Shown here in pieces: positions 13,250 through 25,521 of a stretch of 64,000 nucleotides of DNA (its first letter is position 1; every line of letters starts with the position of its first letter). The position numbers and the translations under genes are program-made. The notes beneath the pieces were generated by a model that made no database searches, was not told where the DNA came from, and saw only the letters and a program-made list of their open reading frames with translations. Origin of the DNA: Scortum barcoo (lineage: Eukaryota > Chordata > Actinopteri > Centrarchiformes > Terapontidae); assembly GCA_023238725.1 (NCBI GenBank), contig CM041531.1:22798143-22862142 (forward strand), written 5' to 3'.

Positions 13250-16200
13250 CAGAACAACCACGCATAAAGTGAAGTTATAAACAAAAAAGAGCACACTAGA
13301 TCATCGAGACAGGCAGAGCCAGGATGACATTTTCCTTCTGATAACTGCAACCTCTCACATAATTCAAAAATTCATCCAAATGCTTGGTCTGGAAGCTCCT
13401 GTGCGTTCAATTCAGTTTTGAAAGCTTTTGTTTTGATGCTAAACTTCAATTACGTATGTGCAGGTCAATGTAACAAGCTGAGTATGTAACACTGTAACAG
13501 GCTTAATCAGGCAAAACAGGCCGATGCACAGAGGTAATCATAAAAAAAAAAACAATTACACATGCACACACACAAAGAGAATTTAGTGGTAAATTTAAAG
13601 TTTAGGGTCAAACAGGCAATATGAGGCTTTTAATTATATTTCAGAAAATGTTCGATATATTACTAATAATCATAATGACTTGATTTTATTGAAACTGTAT
13701 TATCATTTTATTCCCATTATTGTTATTTCCTCCTCTCAGTAATTGTGAAGTTAGATTAATTAGACAGTAATTAAATATAGAAACTGGTGAATTATTAGGT
13801 GTCCTACACAAACTACTAATATGTAAAAATACAGGACAGGTGGTGTGTTTGTTCTGTGGTGTTGTCTAACTGTGAGACCATGTCTAACTGTGAGATCAGT
13901 AAATTCAGTCAAGGTCAGGTGAGTAACTGACCTCAGTGGTAGCACATGCAGCTGTATGACAAATTTGGTACATGTGGTTACATTGTTATAATTACATAGT
14001 AATTATAGAAAGCAAGAAAGACAGAAAAAAGAAAGACATAAAGAAAAAAATAATGAAAGCAGCAAGAAATTGTGGTGTGACTCACACTACAAATAATGTG
14101 ATGACTAAAGAGATTTAATTCTTCGTCAGATTGAGGCACATGAAAATGCATTTGATTTCATGACAATCATTATTTCATTTTATTGTCAAAGGCACTACAC
14201 AAGCCATTTACACTTTATAATAATGCACACATCGTAAATAAACATTTAAAACAATGTCACGACCGCCACTGTCTAATTATGGGATCCACTGAGTCAGACC
14301 AAATGTCAGTATTGTTGTTTTCCATCTTTTGAATGAAGACGAGTCAGAGGGGGAAAAAAAATCTGTTTATTATTGTGTTAGTGGCCATGACATTCATATG
14401 ACTGGGATTCCAGTCTAAAAATAGAATCACAGATGTGACCAAATAACATGCACGGGGCTGTGATCTTGACAACGACCTGCATGTTGCAGGAGCATGCGTG
14501 TGTCGCCCATACGCCACTATTTATGAAAGGATAAAAAGAAAAATAAACGACGCGGGGGGCCCGAAGTGCATGGGACAGCCACATTTTTATCACTAACATT
14601 AGTATGCATACTTAATAAAATAAACAAAGATAATCACTGCAAATATTATTCAAGTGCATTCTAAAGAAGTATATCTGATTTATTTATTTTTATTTTTTAG
14701 CTGACATTGTATTTAGTAAATCTCATTCAGATCAGAAGATTAAACGTCTGGCTGATAAGCCATGTGCAGATCGTGAGGGGGAAAAAAAAAAAAACATCCA
14801 AATACCAGGCTGAATCTCAATCAAACTGACTTTTTAAAAATCCTCAACATTTGGTTTGAATAAAATATACACATGCAGAAATTATGGATGTTAGATATTT
14901 TGCCTTTTAAGAATTTAGTCACTGATTAAAAACTGCAAAACACTTTGGACCATATGCTGTCTTATTGCCGACAGGACTGTCATAATTTAATAGTAGCTGC
15001 AGATGCATGATCACATATGTCCTACCCTGCACTGAATATAAAAAGGTGCCCTTGACAATGACTCAGCCTTTCTGTATTGATGCTTCCCATCCTTGTTTAA
15101 TTTAACTTTTCTGAGATTTATTTATTCTTTGTGCTGTGCCAGTTTAGAAGCAGGAGAGGCAGGTGAGGTTTCAGACATACAGAACGGTGAAAGGCAAACT
15201 TGTTTTCTTTTCCATCCTCTCATAAATTGTGTGATTAAAGTGTTTTCAAATAATGTGCTTACAGGGGCAATATTCCCACCCTCCTTCAAATAACTATAGA
15301 AAATCAGACTTTGTTCAAATTATATTGACAGTATCACACACAGCTGCTTTTGTTCCTGTGATGTTGTGGGTGTCCACTGTAACAATATATACTCTTAAAA
15401 CGTATTAAGAAAATTTTGCATTTTAATCTTTCATTCATGTAGAGTAACTGATTTCATTTCCTGCCTCCAGGGAGGTCAGAGGAAAAGGTTAACTGTAAAA
15501 TGGCACCCATGGGAACCAATGAGGGTCCAGTCTCTTGCTCAAGGACACTACAGCAGGGAAATTGTCTGCTAAAAAGAGGACATGAAGCCCCGTGTCTATA
15601 AGCCTTCAACAGACACAACAAAATCTTTAAAAAGCAATGCTGCATACATGTATATAATTTGATAAGAATTATTGCAGTAGATGAAGTGTTTTCTTTTAAC
15701 AGATGTCCTGTATATGTGCTGAAATGTGTGTGAAGCGTCTTTATCTCCCATCAGATAACCTAAGTCATGTACATGCCAACAAAAATATGTTATAATTTTA
15801 ATTTCCTTCATCTTGTTTATGGTTCAAACACGCTTTGACTTGACCATCATCACCTTCATACCCCCTCAAGGTGTCTCTCACATATAAGGACATGCGCGCG
15901 CACACACACAGACACACACACTCGTGGCTCTTTAGCACTCTGCATTTTACTGTTCAGCATGTCCCACTCAGCAGTGTATGAAAATAAAGGCGGCGCCCTT
16001 GACAAAGACACTCCAATGTTGCAAGTCTGCTTTCTTTTTTCTTTCAAGTTTTCTGATTAGATTTTTTTGTGCAACGCTGCTTTGGTAAAACTAAGAGGCT
16101 TTTCACAGACCGCTGTTGTTGCATGCGGACTTTGTCAGATGATGTAGAAGTCACACCTCTTGGTCCTTCTTTTCAGTTAAAACTGAATGTCATATTTCTT

Positions 16201-16830
16201 TACTTGTCTTAATATAAATTAATAGTACAGTACTGCAATAAATGTTAAAAATTGTCTTAATCAAACGGATATCAAATTGAATTATTATAATTATTATTAT
16301 TAGTAATAGTAATAGTATTATTAGGTGTATATCACAAAAAAGCAAGTTAGTGTAGTGGTTCTCTTGCAATCTTAAATAATTTCAATATTAAAACCAAAAT
16401 TAAACTACATGAAATTAGACCTAATATGTAATAAAAATACAGATGATATTAAACAATTTCATTGCTAATTTGAAAATAATTGTGGTGGTTATGTGGTTAT
16501 TATTTTCTTTCTGATTATTTTACTTATCTTTTGCATCACCTTTTCATTCATTTATTTGTTTGAGCTGCTCTGTTAGTAGTTTTAGTAGTTTTTCATTTTC
16601 TTCAACTTGAATTGGAACATATTTTGTCAGTATTATGATTTTAATTTATTTAACAGTGTACTTCATGTTTCTTTTTTGTTATTTGGAATTATCTCATAAA
16701 TAATCTCAAATTTGTTTTTTTTAATCTACTTTGCCATTTATGACACGTATCAGGAATACATGAATACAGATGTCCACACTCTCTCCTCCTCTCTGTCTCA
16801 ACGCTCTGACTTTGTTGTGTGTGTAATAGT
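13250..16830. other. Non-coding AT-rich stretch, no gene seen
   Basis: The stretch is unique AT-rich DNA with few long microsatellites; a short CA run lies at 15900-15922 and an ATT/AGT trinucleotide-rich stretch at 16281-16325. None of the open frames has a recognisable domain. Confidence 0.5.
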
Positions 16831-17045
16831 TCCTAACGGTTACAACTAATGAATTGACCAGCCTCGGGGAGGTATATATAAACCTATTAGCTTTAATAAA
16901 GTCTGAAGGTATAAAATTACTCTCTGAGGGATTTCACTATACACTTAGTACTCTCCCCGACCTAATAATACCAGCTTCTATTCCAAGTACACTGTCGCTC
17001 TCTTTGATGGCATTCTGCACAATTATTTTCAATTTAACCACTTAG
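16830..17045. other. CNE-like unique block
   Basis: About 215 bases free of repeats, with TATATATAAACC, CTAATAATACC and CAATTATTTTCAATTTAACC, ending exactly where a GA microsatellite begins. A short frame of 63 codons is present but no domain is recognised. The base composition and sharp edge against the microsatellite suggest a conserved regulatory island (inference). Confidence 0.35.
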
Positions 17046-17054
17046 AGAACAGTG

Positions 17055-17087
17055 CAGAGAGAGAGAGAGAGAGAGAGGGAGAAAGAA
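17055..17087. repeat. (GA)n microsatellite
   Basis: A GA array with a few interruptions, purine-rich on the plus strand. Confidence 0.9.
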
Positions 17088-17309
17088 AGAGAGCGTTGGT
17101 GAGATGTGTTTCTCTCCCTGCTTTGTGATGCACGTAACCTCGGAGTCAACTTGGAACCACATTTGTGTCTTGGAACGAGAGAAAATGAAACAAATAGAGG
17201 GAGGCCGCGAAGAACAGAGAGTGTAGTTGGAGTGATGACGAGCGGACATGACAAAAGAGAGACAGACGGAAAGAGGGAGACGGGGAGATGTGACTTGCCT
17301 CCAGTTGAG

Positions 17310-17600
17310 TGTGTGCGCTCATTTGGCTGCCTCCTAATCCCTGATTCAATTTCCATCCTTTAAACATGACGAATTACATTCCTGTCCTCACCTAATGCTT
17401 TTAACACATCCCTATAAGAGGCCTTAATCAGGTGAGATGGGCCCCAATGCTGCTGGCTGTACACACACACACACACACACACACACATTTGCTGATTAGC
17501 CTAGCCACGGTGCTAGCCACCCTAGATAAGCCACCAGGTGGATAATGTGCTGCTTTAGCGCCTTAATTACGCCATAATCTGTTCAGTGCCTCAACCCCCT
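17310..17600. other. CNE-like block split by a (CA)n array
   Basis: Unique flanks at 17310-17458 and 17490-17600 surround a CA array at 17461-17488. Motifs include CCTTAATCAGGTGAG, GCTGATTAGC and CGCCTTAATTACGCC. The pattern of TAAT cores in GC-balanced sequence is enhancer-like. No coding frame. Confidence 0.3.
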
Positions 17601-18955
17601 GCACAGAAGGACAGAGAGTGAGAGAGTGAGAGAGAGAGAGAGAGAGGTGGAAGTCTGGGTTGGTTGGAGGTAAGGGAGAAGAGCAGGTGGAGGGAGCAGA
17701 GTTGGGAGAAGGAGAAAAGAAGCCCTAACTAACCCTAAGCCTGGAGGCACTCTGCTTCTTCATAACGCCTCTTCTCTCAACTATCCCCGGTCCTGCTGCT
17801 TTTCACCTCCTTGTATGGTCTCTTTCATTCCCTCCTTCCTCCTCTCCTTCCTAAATTACATCATCTGTAACCCCCCGGACACAATTTTGAACCCGTTTTG
17901 TTGCCTAACACACTTCAGCTCTCTCTCAGTGTTGTGTCTCTGGCCAGTCTCCCTCTCCTCCCGCTCCCGGTGCATCTTGAAGCTCCGCTGTATTTCACAC
18001 CACTCCCCCCTCCTCCTTTTTCTTTTCTTTTTCATCCCTTCAACCGCCCCCCGCACCTCCCCTGGCTGTTCTCCCACCATCCACCTCTCTCCTTTAGTTG
18101 CCGTGTGTCTCAGTGTCTCGGGTCCTCCTGTACCCTGTACCTGTCACGGCGCGCAGCCCTTTGACAAATCACGTGAAGGGCAGACTGAGTTTTGTAGGAC
18201 GAGACAAAGCTTAAACATATGGCTGCCGTTTCCCCAGGTGCTGTACCAAGTCCCCGAGAGTCCTTATATATAACATTAGCTACCTGTCTGTCGGCCCGGC
18301 TAGCTGCCTCTCTGTCTGTCTGTTTCTGTGCGTTTGTCTGACCACATGCTTCTGACTGTCTGTTTGTTTCACTGTTTGGTTTTCCGCCTGAGTGATTTTT
18401 TCTTTGGTTTTCAACTTTTAAAGGTGGTTAATTCATTGGTAAAAACATTCATATTAAATTATAAAAGTAACTGATATATTCGTTGATGTTTCCATTTCAT
18501 TGCATTTAAGTTAAAATATCTGGAGGCACACCAGACTGCAGTAGTTATGTACATATGGCAGATTAGTTAGTGCAAGTCATTATCTCTGATGCAGTGTTTG
18601 AATTACACAAAAAACACAAATAAACCAATACAGCTGATGCTTAATGATATAACTTAGACATCTTTAAACACATATTTAGATATGTTAAGATTAAAAGATG
18701 GGATAGAATTTAACTCATCATTTTCAGTCTGTTTCTGTACAACCACTGCGTGTCACTGCGTGGAATAACAGATCAGCAACATTTGATTCTTACACCGAGT
18801 CTATTCAGTATTTATTTATTTTTTTTAGTGAAACTGTTTCACAGATATATGTGCAGGAGTACAGTGTAAAAAACACCCTGCCGCCAGTTATGTTATATGA
18901 TGTATTAGCACTGGACACTGGGTTTTTATTTGATCTAATTTTTATTGCTTATATA
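17601..18955. other. Non-coding stretch, no gene seen
   Basis: A GA array lies at about 17622-17646 and a C/T-rich segment at 17740-18120, which creates a 152-codon low-complexity frame on the plus strand that I reject. The remainder is AT-rich unique DNA. Confidence 0.5.
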
Positions 18956-18960
18956 TGGTA

Positions 18961-19042
18961 GCCCTGAGAGGGAAGTGAAAAATTTTTGAAAAATAATTTT
19001 TGTGTGTATTGTTGTAATACTAAATTCAACCACAAGAGGCTG
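18961..19042 (+). repeat. Left terminal inverted repeat of the 19-kb element
   Basis: Outer end GCCCTGAGAGG, inner end CCACAAGAGGCTG. It matches the right arm, with an A/T-rich length difference in the middle. Confidence 0.7.
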
Positions 19043-19442
19043 AAGTGCGACCCTGCCTCATGTTCGAGCGTTCATTTTTTCTTCCAGGTAAGCTTTGAAT
19101 AAATTGTCTTGACCTAAAAAAGTATAAAGTAAGGAATAAGACTTTTTTTAAGATAATTTTTTTGTTTGTACATGTATTGGATAGTGACAGAGAAGAGACG
19201 AGGAATAAGTCCTAACTGTACGCACTCTGTAAAGTGAACTGTTAAAGAACTACACATAGAACAAATCCTTACATACAACAGTCACTGATATGAAAATATA
19301 TCATTTTAGAGGGAGGTGGTTTGTTGTTATTTTGTTGTTTGAACATATTATATGTGTTTTCCTGTGGCAGGCATGACACTAAAGTTACGTAATTTGCTAA
19401 CACATTTTAGTCTGATTTAGAGCATGGGCTAGTATTGCACAA

Positions 19443-19510
19443 CAGCCTCTTGTGGCTGGAAGTAGTATTACAATGAGGAACTTTTTTTTTTTACACTTGC
19501 CTCTCAGGGC
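19443..19510 (-). repeat. Right terminal inverted repeat of the 19-kb element
   Basis: On the plus strand it reads CAGCCTCTTGTGG through CCTCTCAGGGC, the reverse complement of the left arm at both ends. Confidence 0.7.
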
Positions 19511-20955
19511 TTCGGTACTTATATGATTGATTGCGGGAAAATGAAGATTTTCGAGACCTCCAAAAACTATTTGTAGCTTTTATTTCTTTTAGGCGATCTC
19601 AGTTTGAATCATAAGTCATAGTTTTGGTTAAATAGTTGTGCTTGAGAGACGGCTGTATGTTGGTATACAAAACCCAGAGAGAGATGAATATAAGTAAATT
19701 CTACCCCAATCTCATTTAAAATGCAATATGTTTATTCAGCATGTATTTATGTTGTTCTTTTAACACTGAAAGAATTATTTGCAAGAAAGAGCTCTGAATT
19801 AAAACATATACATATGACCCTTGTAATATTGTTTTTTATCAGTGCCTGCTGTTTACTGTTCCTTTTTAAACACACACACACACAGACAAGCGAAGCGCAT
19901 CAGTTTTCCCACTAATGAAGATGAAGTGAGATATGAGTGTTTTCTCACCGCGCTCGATGCCCCATTTAATGCCAATTAGCCACTGAACCTCAATTTGTGT
20001 CATGTTATTTATTCTTTTGAGTTTTTCTTTCTTCCCATAATATCCATCAACACAGAAGAACTATCTTTCCTTTACTCAACATTTAAAATACAACAATGTG
20101 TTCTGAATAATTGTTCCTCAAATCACAGACAAGCGTGAGGTTTCTCTTGCAGTAAACAGCTTTTACTGTAGTACCATGCTTTGAGACAGTCAGATGAAGC
20201 AATTTTTTACACATTACAGTAACACTAACACACAGTTAAATGTAAGGTAATCACTTGCTTATGTGAAATTAGCAAAGGCTAAAATACATTTCTCTGTTGT
20301 TTAAGTTTTAAATTAACTGTGTAGGATAAAAACAATGGTGTAAAACTTTACTTGTGACTGCAGACTTGAGACCTACTTGTGATTTGGCATATTTGAACTG
20401 GTCAACCTCCTTGTGTATTTTTTTTTGCTTGTTTTGTGTAAAATACTACTGACTGGTTCCAGTGTAAAGGGCTATCAGCACATCAAGATTTAACTAGTAA
20501 AATAATAATAATAAAGTAATTAATTAACACTGGCAGTCACAAAATCTTTTATATTCCACCAGATATTTGATGTTAAAGTAATGACTGTACTGCTGCTGGT
20601 GTTTTACCTTAAAAGACATTTTCCACAGTCTCCCATGTGTATCAGTTCCACTTATTTTGAGCTGGTGGGTCGTGTTTTTTCTTTGACACTCTGCATGGAG
20701 ACATTCCCTGTCAAAACTTAATGGAGCTTACATATGTGCCATTTCCTAATGTTATTATATGTGTAGGAATCCCCCCTCTCTGTTGAGGTCATTAGCATGA
20801 AATAAGCCAGATAAATTCTAGATAGATAGATAGGTGGGTGGGTAGGTTGGTAGGTAGGTAGGTAGGAGCACAGACAAATGGGAAAGGTAGACAGAGGGAG
20901 AAAGACGCAGAGAAAGACCACACTGGAAATGTCCTACAAAGTTTTAAAGTTCTTC
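19511..20955. other. Non-coding stretch, no gene seen
   Basis: AT-rich unique DNA with a short CA run at 19869-19885 and a degenerate (GATA)/(GGTA)-type tetranucleotide run at 20820-20866. A short block at 19920-19985 (CCATTTAATGCCAATTAGCC) is enhancer-like. No RNA genes or transposons recognised. Confidence 0.5.
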
Positions 20956-21220
20956 CCTCTTTCTAACTTTACGTGTATTTGCTGTCATGCAGAATAATTT
21001 TGGGCTTTGCTCGTCTCCGGGGCAATGGCCTCAGGGGCAAGCAGACCCCCATGGGGGACAGGTGTCAGGCAGGTGCGTACGTGTGTGTGTGTGAGAATGC
21101 GTGTGTGTGTCAGTGAGTAATGGCGCTATCAACTGGCCTCCACGATCCATCATGCGCGTCCCTGGCCTATAGCACCTCTAGGGCCGCAGCACGCATGCAC
21201 ACGCACAAATTTAAATGAGC
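20955..21220. other. CNE-like block with a short GT run
   Basis: Balanced unique sequence such as GGGCAATGGCCTCAGGGGC and CCATCATGCGCGTCCCTGGCC, separated by a GT run at 21078-21110. No coding frame. The similar character on both sides of the GT run suggests one element interrupted by the array. Confidence 0.3.
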
Positions 21221-21839
21221 GAACACACCCACACACACACACTCTCATATATGCACATAAATACACGCCTACACAAGCAGATGTACTTAAGCATGAAAAG
21301 ACTGAAAAAAGACATTAGATGTTGCAGCAATCAGTTTCTTTCTTGCCTGCAGACACACAGAGCAAAAATTAGAGCGCTGTTTACACTGTATACACGGTCT
21401 GTCTCTCACATGACCTTATTAAGACTTGTGTTAACTCAAAGAGAGAGCAGAGAGAAAGTTTCAAGATTCTTTTTGAAAAGTTTGGTGGGGTTTTTTTTTG
21501 CTTTTAGCTGCTGCAAAATCTGCATCATCAGAGGGCAAATATTTTAAGAGGTTGTCTAGATTTCAATCAGCCATCATGGACACTTGCTGCTTCAAAGGCC
21601 ACGCTACTGAAAACTTAATTAAACACTAATCATGAAGGCTGCTGTATTGTTTAGTTTGATTGAGAATTTAAAAAATTAAATTCTCACGACCATACTTCAC
21701 CCTTCACTTCATGCTATTTTCTCTCAGTTCATTTACTTTTTGTGTCTTTTGTTTCCCGTCTTTCCTTCTGTTTTTCTTCCCTTTGTCCTGCCAATTCGTC
21801 CGTCGTCTTCCTTCATGTAGCAGAAAATCTTTCTGAACA

Positions 21840-22230
21840 AATCGCTCTGTTCAGTTATTATCTCAACGGGGGAGGGTGGTATTATAATTAACAAAACAAT
21901 AAAAGTTTATTAATGAACATTAAAATGCAAAATAGCAGGAAGAGAAGACCGTGGGTGCTATCAATCAAAAAGAAGTGACTCCCCCGCTTTTTTGAGTCTT
22001 AATTAGCCGTCCGCTCATTAATGGGATGAGTGTGTTTGTGTGTATGGGTGCAGGGGAGGTTACAAAAGGACTTTAATTGATCAGCGGCCCTTAAATGGGT
22101 CTATCAGCATGTTGGAGACAAAAAAATGTAATTTATCGAATGCTGTCAGTTTTATTTCCACGCCAACTAATTATGAATGCAGAGGAGTATAGCTTTAACT
22201 TGGTTGAAGGCCTTGTCCAATCAGTCGAAG
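21840..22230. other. CNE-like block rich in TAAT cores
   Basis: Includes ATTATAATTAACAAAAC, TTTATTAATGAACATTAAAA, GTCTTAATTAGCCG, CTCATTAATGGG, CTTTAATTGATCAGCGG and CAACTAATTATGAATGC. Many homeodomain cores in about 400 bases with no simple repeats is typical of developmental enhancers. The 75-codon frame inside has no recognised domain. Confidence 0.4.
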
Positions 22231-22464
22231 GCAGTGGGAACAATAAGCCACAGTTAAACCTCATTTCTACCGCACAACTCGACTCGACCCAACTCACTTT
22301 TGAGACCAGGTGCATTTCTTGATTTCATTTAATCACTGCCTTGTAAAAGTGGTGACATCATCTTCAACATGACACACACACGCAACACGATCAATGGAGG
22401 ATACTGAAGGGAAATTATCTTGATTCTTGGTATGTGGCTGTTCACAGTGTTTAAACTCCACCTC

Positions 22465-22559
22465 CTCAGGCTTTGTCTTGGAAATAAGAAATATGTGGGC
22501 GTTGAGGGGCGCCAAACCATAATCTCGCCAGGGCACCAAAATAGCTAGAGCCAGCTCTG
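22465..22559 (+). mobile_element. Partial copy of hAT-like element
   Basis: About 95 bases match the right end of the element at 30052-30307: CTTTGTCTTG, AATATGTGGG, GCGCCAAACCATAATCT, AGGGCACCAAAAT-type and the terminal GCCAGCTCTG. The left end is absent, so this copy is truncated or its 5' part has decayed. Same orientation as the other copy. Confidence 0.75.
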
Positions 22560-22594
22560 ATCTGATTGGATAGGAAAATAAGATAAATGCTCAT

Positions 22595-22628
<34 letters not shown>

Positions 22629-23624
22629 CCAAAATCTACAAGTATATTATATCCTTTAGTTTTTATTAATTATATTAGAGGTATAAGAAGACAGGCATGC
22701 AGCATTATTTTAGAGATCACCTGTGTGCCTCATTAGCATCTGAATGTCTCGCAGTCTCAATGCTACCTTTACGTGCTACTCATAAAGTGCTAATTTGCTA
22801 TTTTTTTCTAGTCTACAACTAGCTAACAATAACTTGTGTGGACACTTTGTCGTCGTGTAATGTAAACTTGCCACCCTGTAGGAACAGTGGTAACATCATC
22901 ATCATCATCTGCTGAAGCAAATCAACTTCAAATTGAGCTAAAAGTTAATTGTTAACCTCTCACCAATCAAAAAACGTGTTAACTCAAGCTCCTATCTCCT
23001 TCTGGCACCTGAGCTATCTTCATGACAACTGGACACTCTCTCCATTGGCTGAGAAAGCCCATGAGATGTGGTTCAAAGCTCTGGAAAAAGGGTTTTTGTG
23101 GTTGAACTTATTTCAAGCAGCAGTCTGCCTCAGTGTTTCTTGTTTTGAGAAATAACTTGAAACTAGTTGATTCCTATTGATGACTAGTTGAAATAATGGC
23201 TTAACAGTGGTTCATTTTTGTTGGTGAGGGTTAACTCAATTATAGATAAAAATAACTTGATTAGATTTAGCAACAGCAGTTTAGCGTTTGCTGAAACTGC
23301 AGTCACTGTGACCACGTGTAGAAATCACAGGATAATGCTGAGTGCGAAAATGTATCTTAACAGTAGCACCAGAAGAGAAGAGTCATAGAGTGAGTGGAGT
23401 GACTCAGTATAGTCAGCTACCCAGTAATATGTTAACTAAAATTAGCACAAGCTACTGGTCATATCAGACCAAGTAAAGCTGTAGCCGCAAACCACCTGAC
23501 TGGGCTATACAGACTATCATCATTAATCCATAGGAGAATAGTTTTCAAAAGGAGACCACATAGAATAGCAAGCATGTGTGTGATTTGGTTAAAGAGATAG
23601 TTTGGAGATAAAGAAGTTTGGGGG
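22560..23624. other. Non-coding stretch, no gene seen
   Basis: A GT array lies at 22598-22626. The rest is unique, including a TCATCATCATCATC run near 22896. No feature supports a gene here. Confidence 0.5.
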
Positions 23625-24234
23625 GGAGGAGGTGGCAAGGAAGTCAGCCACAGCCAAATACCTCCAAAGAGTGAGCCAAGTTCTGAGAAGTCAGCTGAAT
23701 GGAAAGAACAAGGTCCATGCGATAAACACCTACGCCCTGCCAGGTATCAGATAGCTCGCTGGTATAATAAGCTGGTCAAAGGAGGAGATAGAGGCCACTG
23801 ATATAAAGACAAGAAAGCTCCTCACAATGCATGGGGGATTCCACCCCAGGTCCAGCATGCTGAGGCTGTACACCAAGTGAAAAGAGGGAGGTCGAGGACT
23901 AGTGAGCACCAGAGCCACTATCCAGGATGAAACAACAAAGATCAATGAGTACATCAGAAAGATGGCCCCCAGTGACGAGTTGCTAAGTGAATACCTCAGG
24001 CAGCAGAAGCCCGACAGTGAAGAACAGCTGGAAGCATCATGGATGGACAAACCCCTGCATGGCATGTACCACCGCCAAATTGAGGAAGTGCCTGATATCA
24101 GAAAATCCTACCAGTGGCTGGAAAAGGCTGGACTGAAAGACAGCACAGAGGTGCTAATCATGGTAGCACAAGAGCCGGCTCTGAGCACAAGAGTGATAGA
24201 AGCCAGGGTCTACCACACCAGGCAAGATCCAAGA

Positions 24235-24288
24235 TGCAGGCTTTGCAAAGAAGCCCCTGAGACAATCCAGCACATAACAGCAGGATGT
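24235..24288 (+). other. CCHC zinc knuckle of the LINE
   Basis: The translated motif is CRLCKEAPETIQHITAGC. The spacing C-x2-C-x8-H-x4-C matches the nucleic-acid-binding knuckle just before the endonuclease in R2-type elements. All four ligands are kept. Confidence 0.85.
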
Positions 24289-24400
24289 ACATGGAACACC
24301 ATAACCAGGTGGCTGGCATAGTGTACAGGAACATCTGTACTGAGTTTGGACTTGGAAGTCCCGAGGTCAAAATGGGCCACACCTCCAAAGGTGGTGGAGA

Positions 24401-24790
24401 ATGACCTGCGCTAAGATCCTGTGGGACTTCCAGATACAGATGGACAAACAGGTGATGGCGAACCAACCGGACATTGTGGTGGTGGACAAAGAGCAGAAGA
24501 GGGCTGTAGTGATAGATGTGGCAATCCCAAGTGATAACAGGATCAGGAAGAAGGAACATGAGAAACTGGAGAAATACCAGGGATTGAGAGAACAGTTGGA
24601 AAGGATGTGGGGCGAGAAGACATCAGTGATCCCTGTAGTGATCAGAGCACTCAGGGCTGTGACCCCTAAGTTGGGTGAGTGGCTCAACAGATCCCAGGAA
24701 CAACACCTGAGATCTCTGTCCAGAAGGTGGGCAGTGCTAGGGACAGCTAACATACTGAGAAAGACTCTCAGGCTCCCAGGCATCTGGTAG
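24401..24790 (+). pseudogene. LINE restriction-like endonuclease fragment
   Basis: A frame of 129 codons covers the end of the element. It carries KILWDFQIQMDKQ, then PD at residues 23-24 and a second Asp at 39, with a hydrophobic VVVxxxxxxAVVID strand pair between them, as in the PD-(D/E)xK fold of R2-like endonucleases. It ends with a basic, Leu-rich tail before TAG. The first in-frame ATG is an artefact of a one-base frame change at about 24402, since the upstream frame reads into the same protein. Confidence 0.8.
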
Positions 24791-24875
24791 AGGACCCGAG
24801 CTTGAAGGAGGAATAGACCGCCCAGGAAAAATGGGCGAGTGGGGAATTTATATATATTTACATATATATAAACAT

Positions 24876-25520
24876 ATCTTGGAGTGAAAGTATTTAGTTT
24901 CTTTGCACCTCCTGGATATTCCTAAATACATTTATCATAATCAATTTAAACTCTGGGGGTCTGAATTGAGGACCACAACTCATTTTGGCCCCAGTGCTCT
25001 TCAGTGGGTTATTCCGGTCTTGGTGAAATGCATTTCAACGATTTAATGCACTTCGACAGTTAGATATTCACTTGAGGCCAAAGAGTATCATCTTCCTGGG
25101 TGGCTGCTCAACCTGGGATCCACCTGCACCTGTAGTTCATGTCAAACCAGTGATTCTCTGGAATCTGGTGATCATGTTCTAGCTGTCTTTCTATTAATAT
25201 GTGTCTCAAATTCACAGAGTGAATCATAAATATTCTTTAAATTTAAGATTTAAGAATTGTTTGTGCCATCTGCACTGGCAGCTGCTATCAGGTCACTTCT
25301 ACCATCTCTCCCTTCTACCATGTTGTTGGTTTGTGTTTCATTCTCTGCTTCTTTTTGGCACCTAAAACATTTTGTAAGTATAGTATAGGAAGTATTATAT
25401 AAGCAATATATAGTATGCAACATACAACTGCTGTAAAATGTCTTAATGTTAATAGTTTTTTTTAATTCACAATAACACCAATAACAATGCAAAATTAAAA
25501 TATGTCTTTACAGAGGGGAT
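24876..25520. other. Non-coding stretch, possible terminal exon on minus strand
   Basis: Mostly AT-rich. On the minus strand, after a TTTTAG acceptor-like site near 25362, a short open segment (CQKEAENETQTNN, then DLIAAASADGTNNS and TAA at 25250-25252) looks weakly protein-like. It could be an alternative last exon of the 25.5-28.8 kb gene, but the better phase match is the exon at 25522-25625. I do not call it. Confidence 0.35.
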
Positions 25521-25521
25521 T

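Larger units (their letters stand above)
18961..19510. mobile_element. MITE-like element with long terminal inverted repeats
   Basis: The left arm begins GCCCTGAGAGG at 18961 and runs to CCACAAGAGGCTG near 19042. The right arm, read on the minus strand from 19510 to 19443, begins GCCCTGAGAGG and ends CCACAAGAGGCTG. Between these shared ends both arms also have AAGTG, an A-rich run and TGTAATACTA in the same order. The arms are about 70-80 bases and the whole is 550 bases, with no coding frame inside. This fits a non-autonomous DNA transposon (MITE). A TA dinucleotide flanks the left end, but I could not find a convincing target-site duplication, so the superfamily is open. Confidence 0.65.
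23625..24875 (+). pseudogene. Decayed non-LTR retrotransposon 3' end (RLE type)
   Basis: This is the C-terminal end of a LINE polyprotein, which reverse-transcribes its own RNA at a nicked target. The post-RT region reads from KYLQRVSQVL (23656) onward. Then comes a zinc knuckle C-x2-C-x8-H-x4-C at 24235-24288, then a restriction-like endonuclease PD...D motif (QPDIVVVDKEQ, VVIDVAIP) at 24467-24529. RLE-bearing LINEs (R2, R4/Dong/Rex6 and relatives) share this order; I cannot fix the clade. It is dead: stops at 23752 (TAG), 23878 (TGA) and 24319 (TAG), and frame changes near 24290 and 24402. The RT catalytic core is missing, so the copy is 5'-truncated. The last frame ends with TAG at 24788-24790, followed by a short 3' UTR and an ATATATTTACATATATA tail. 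Confidence 0.9.

Noticed and set aside
15470..15590. Segment with CTTGCTCAAGGACACTACAG
   Set aside because: Resembles a short piece of a fish interspersed repeat, but too short and degraded to call.
25250..25362. Alternative last exon of the repeat-protein gene
   Set aside because: An acceptor and open frame exist, but the phase from exon D gives a different, unconvincing peptide; exon E fits better.
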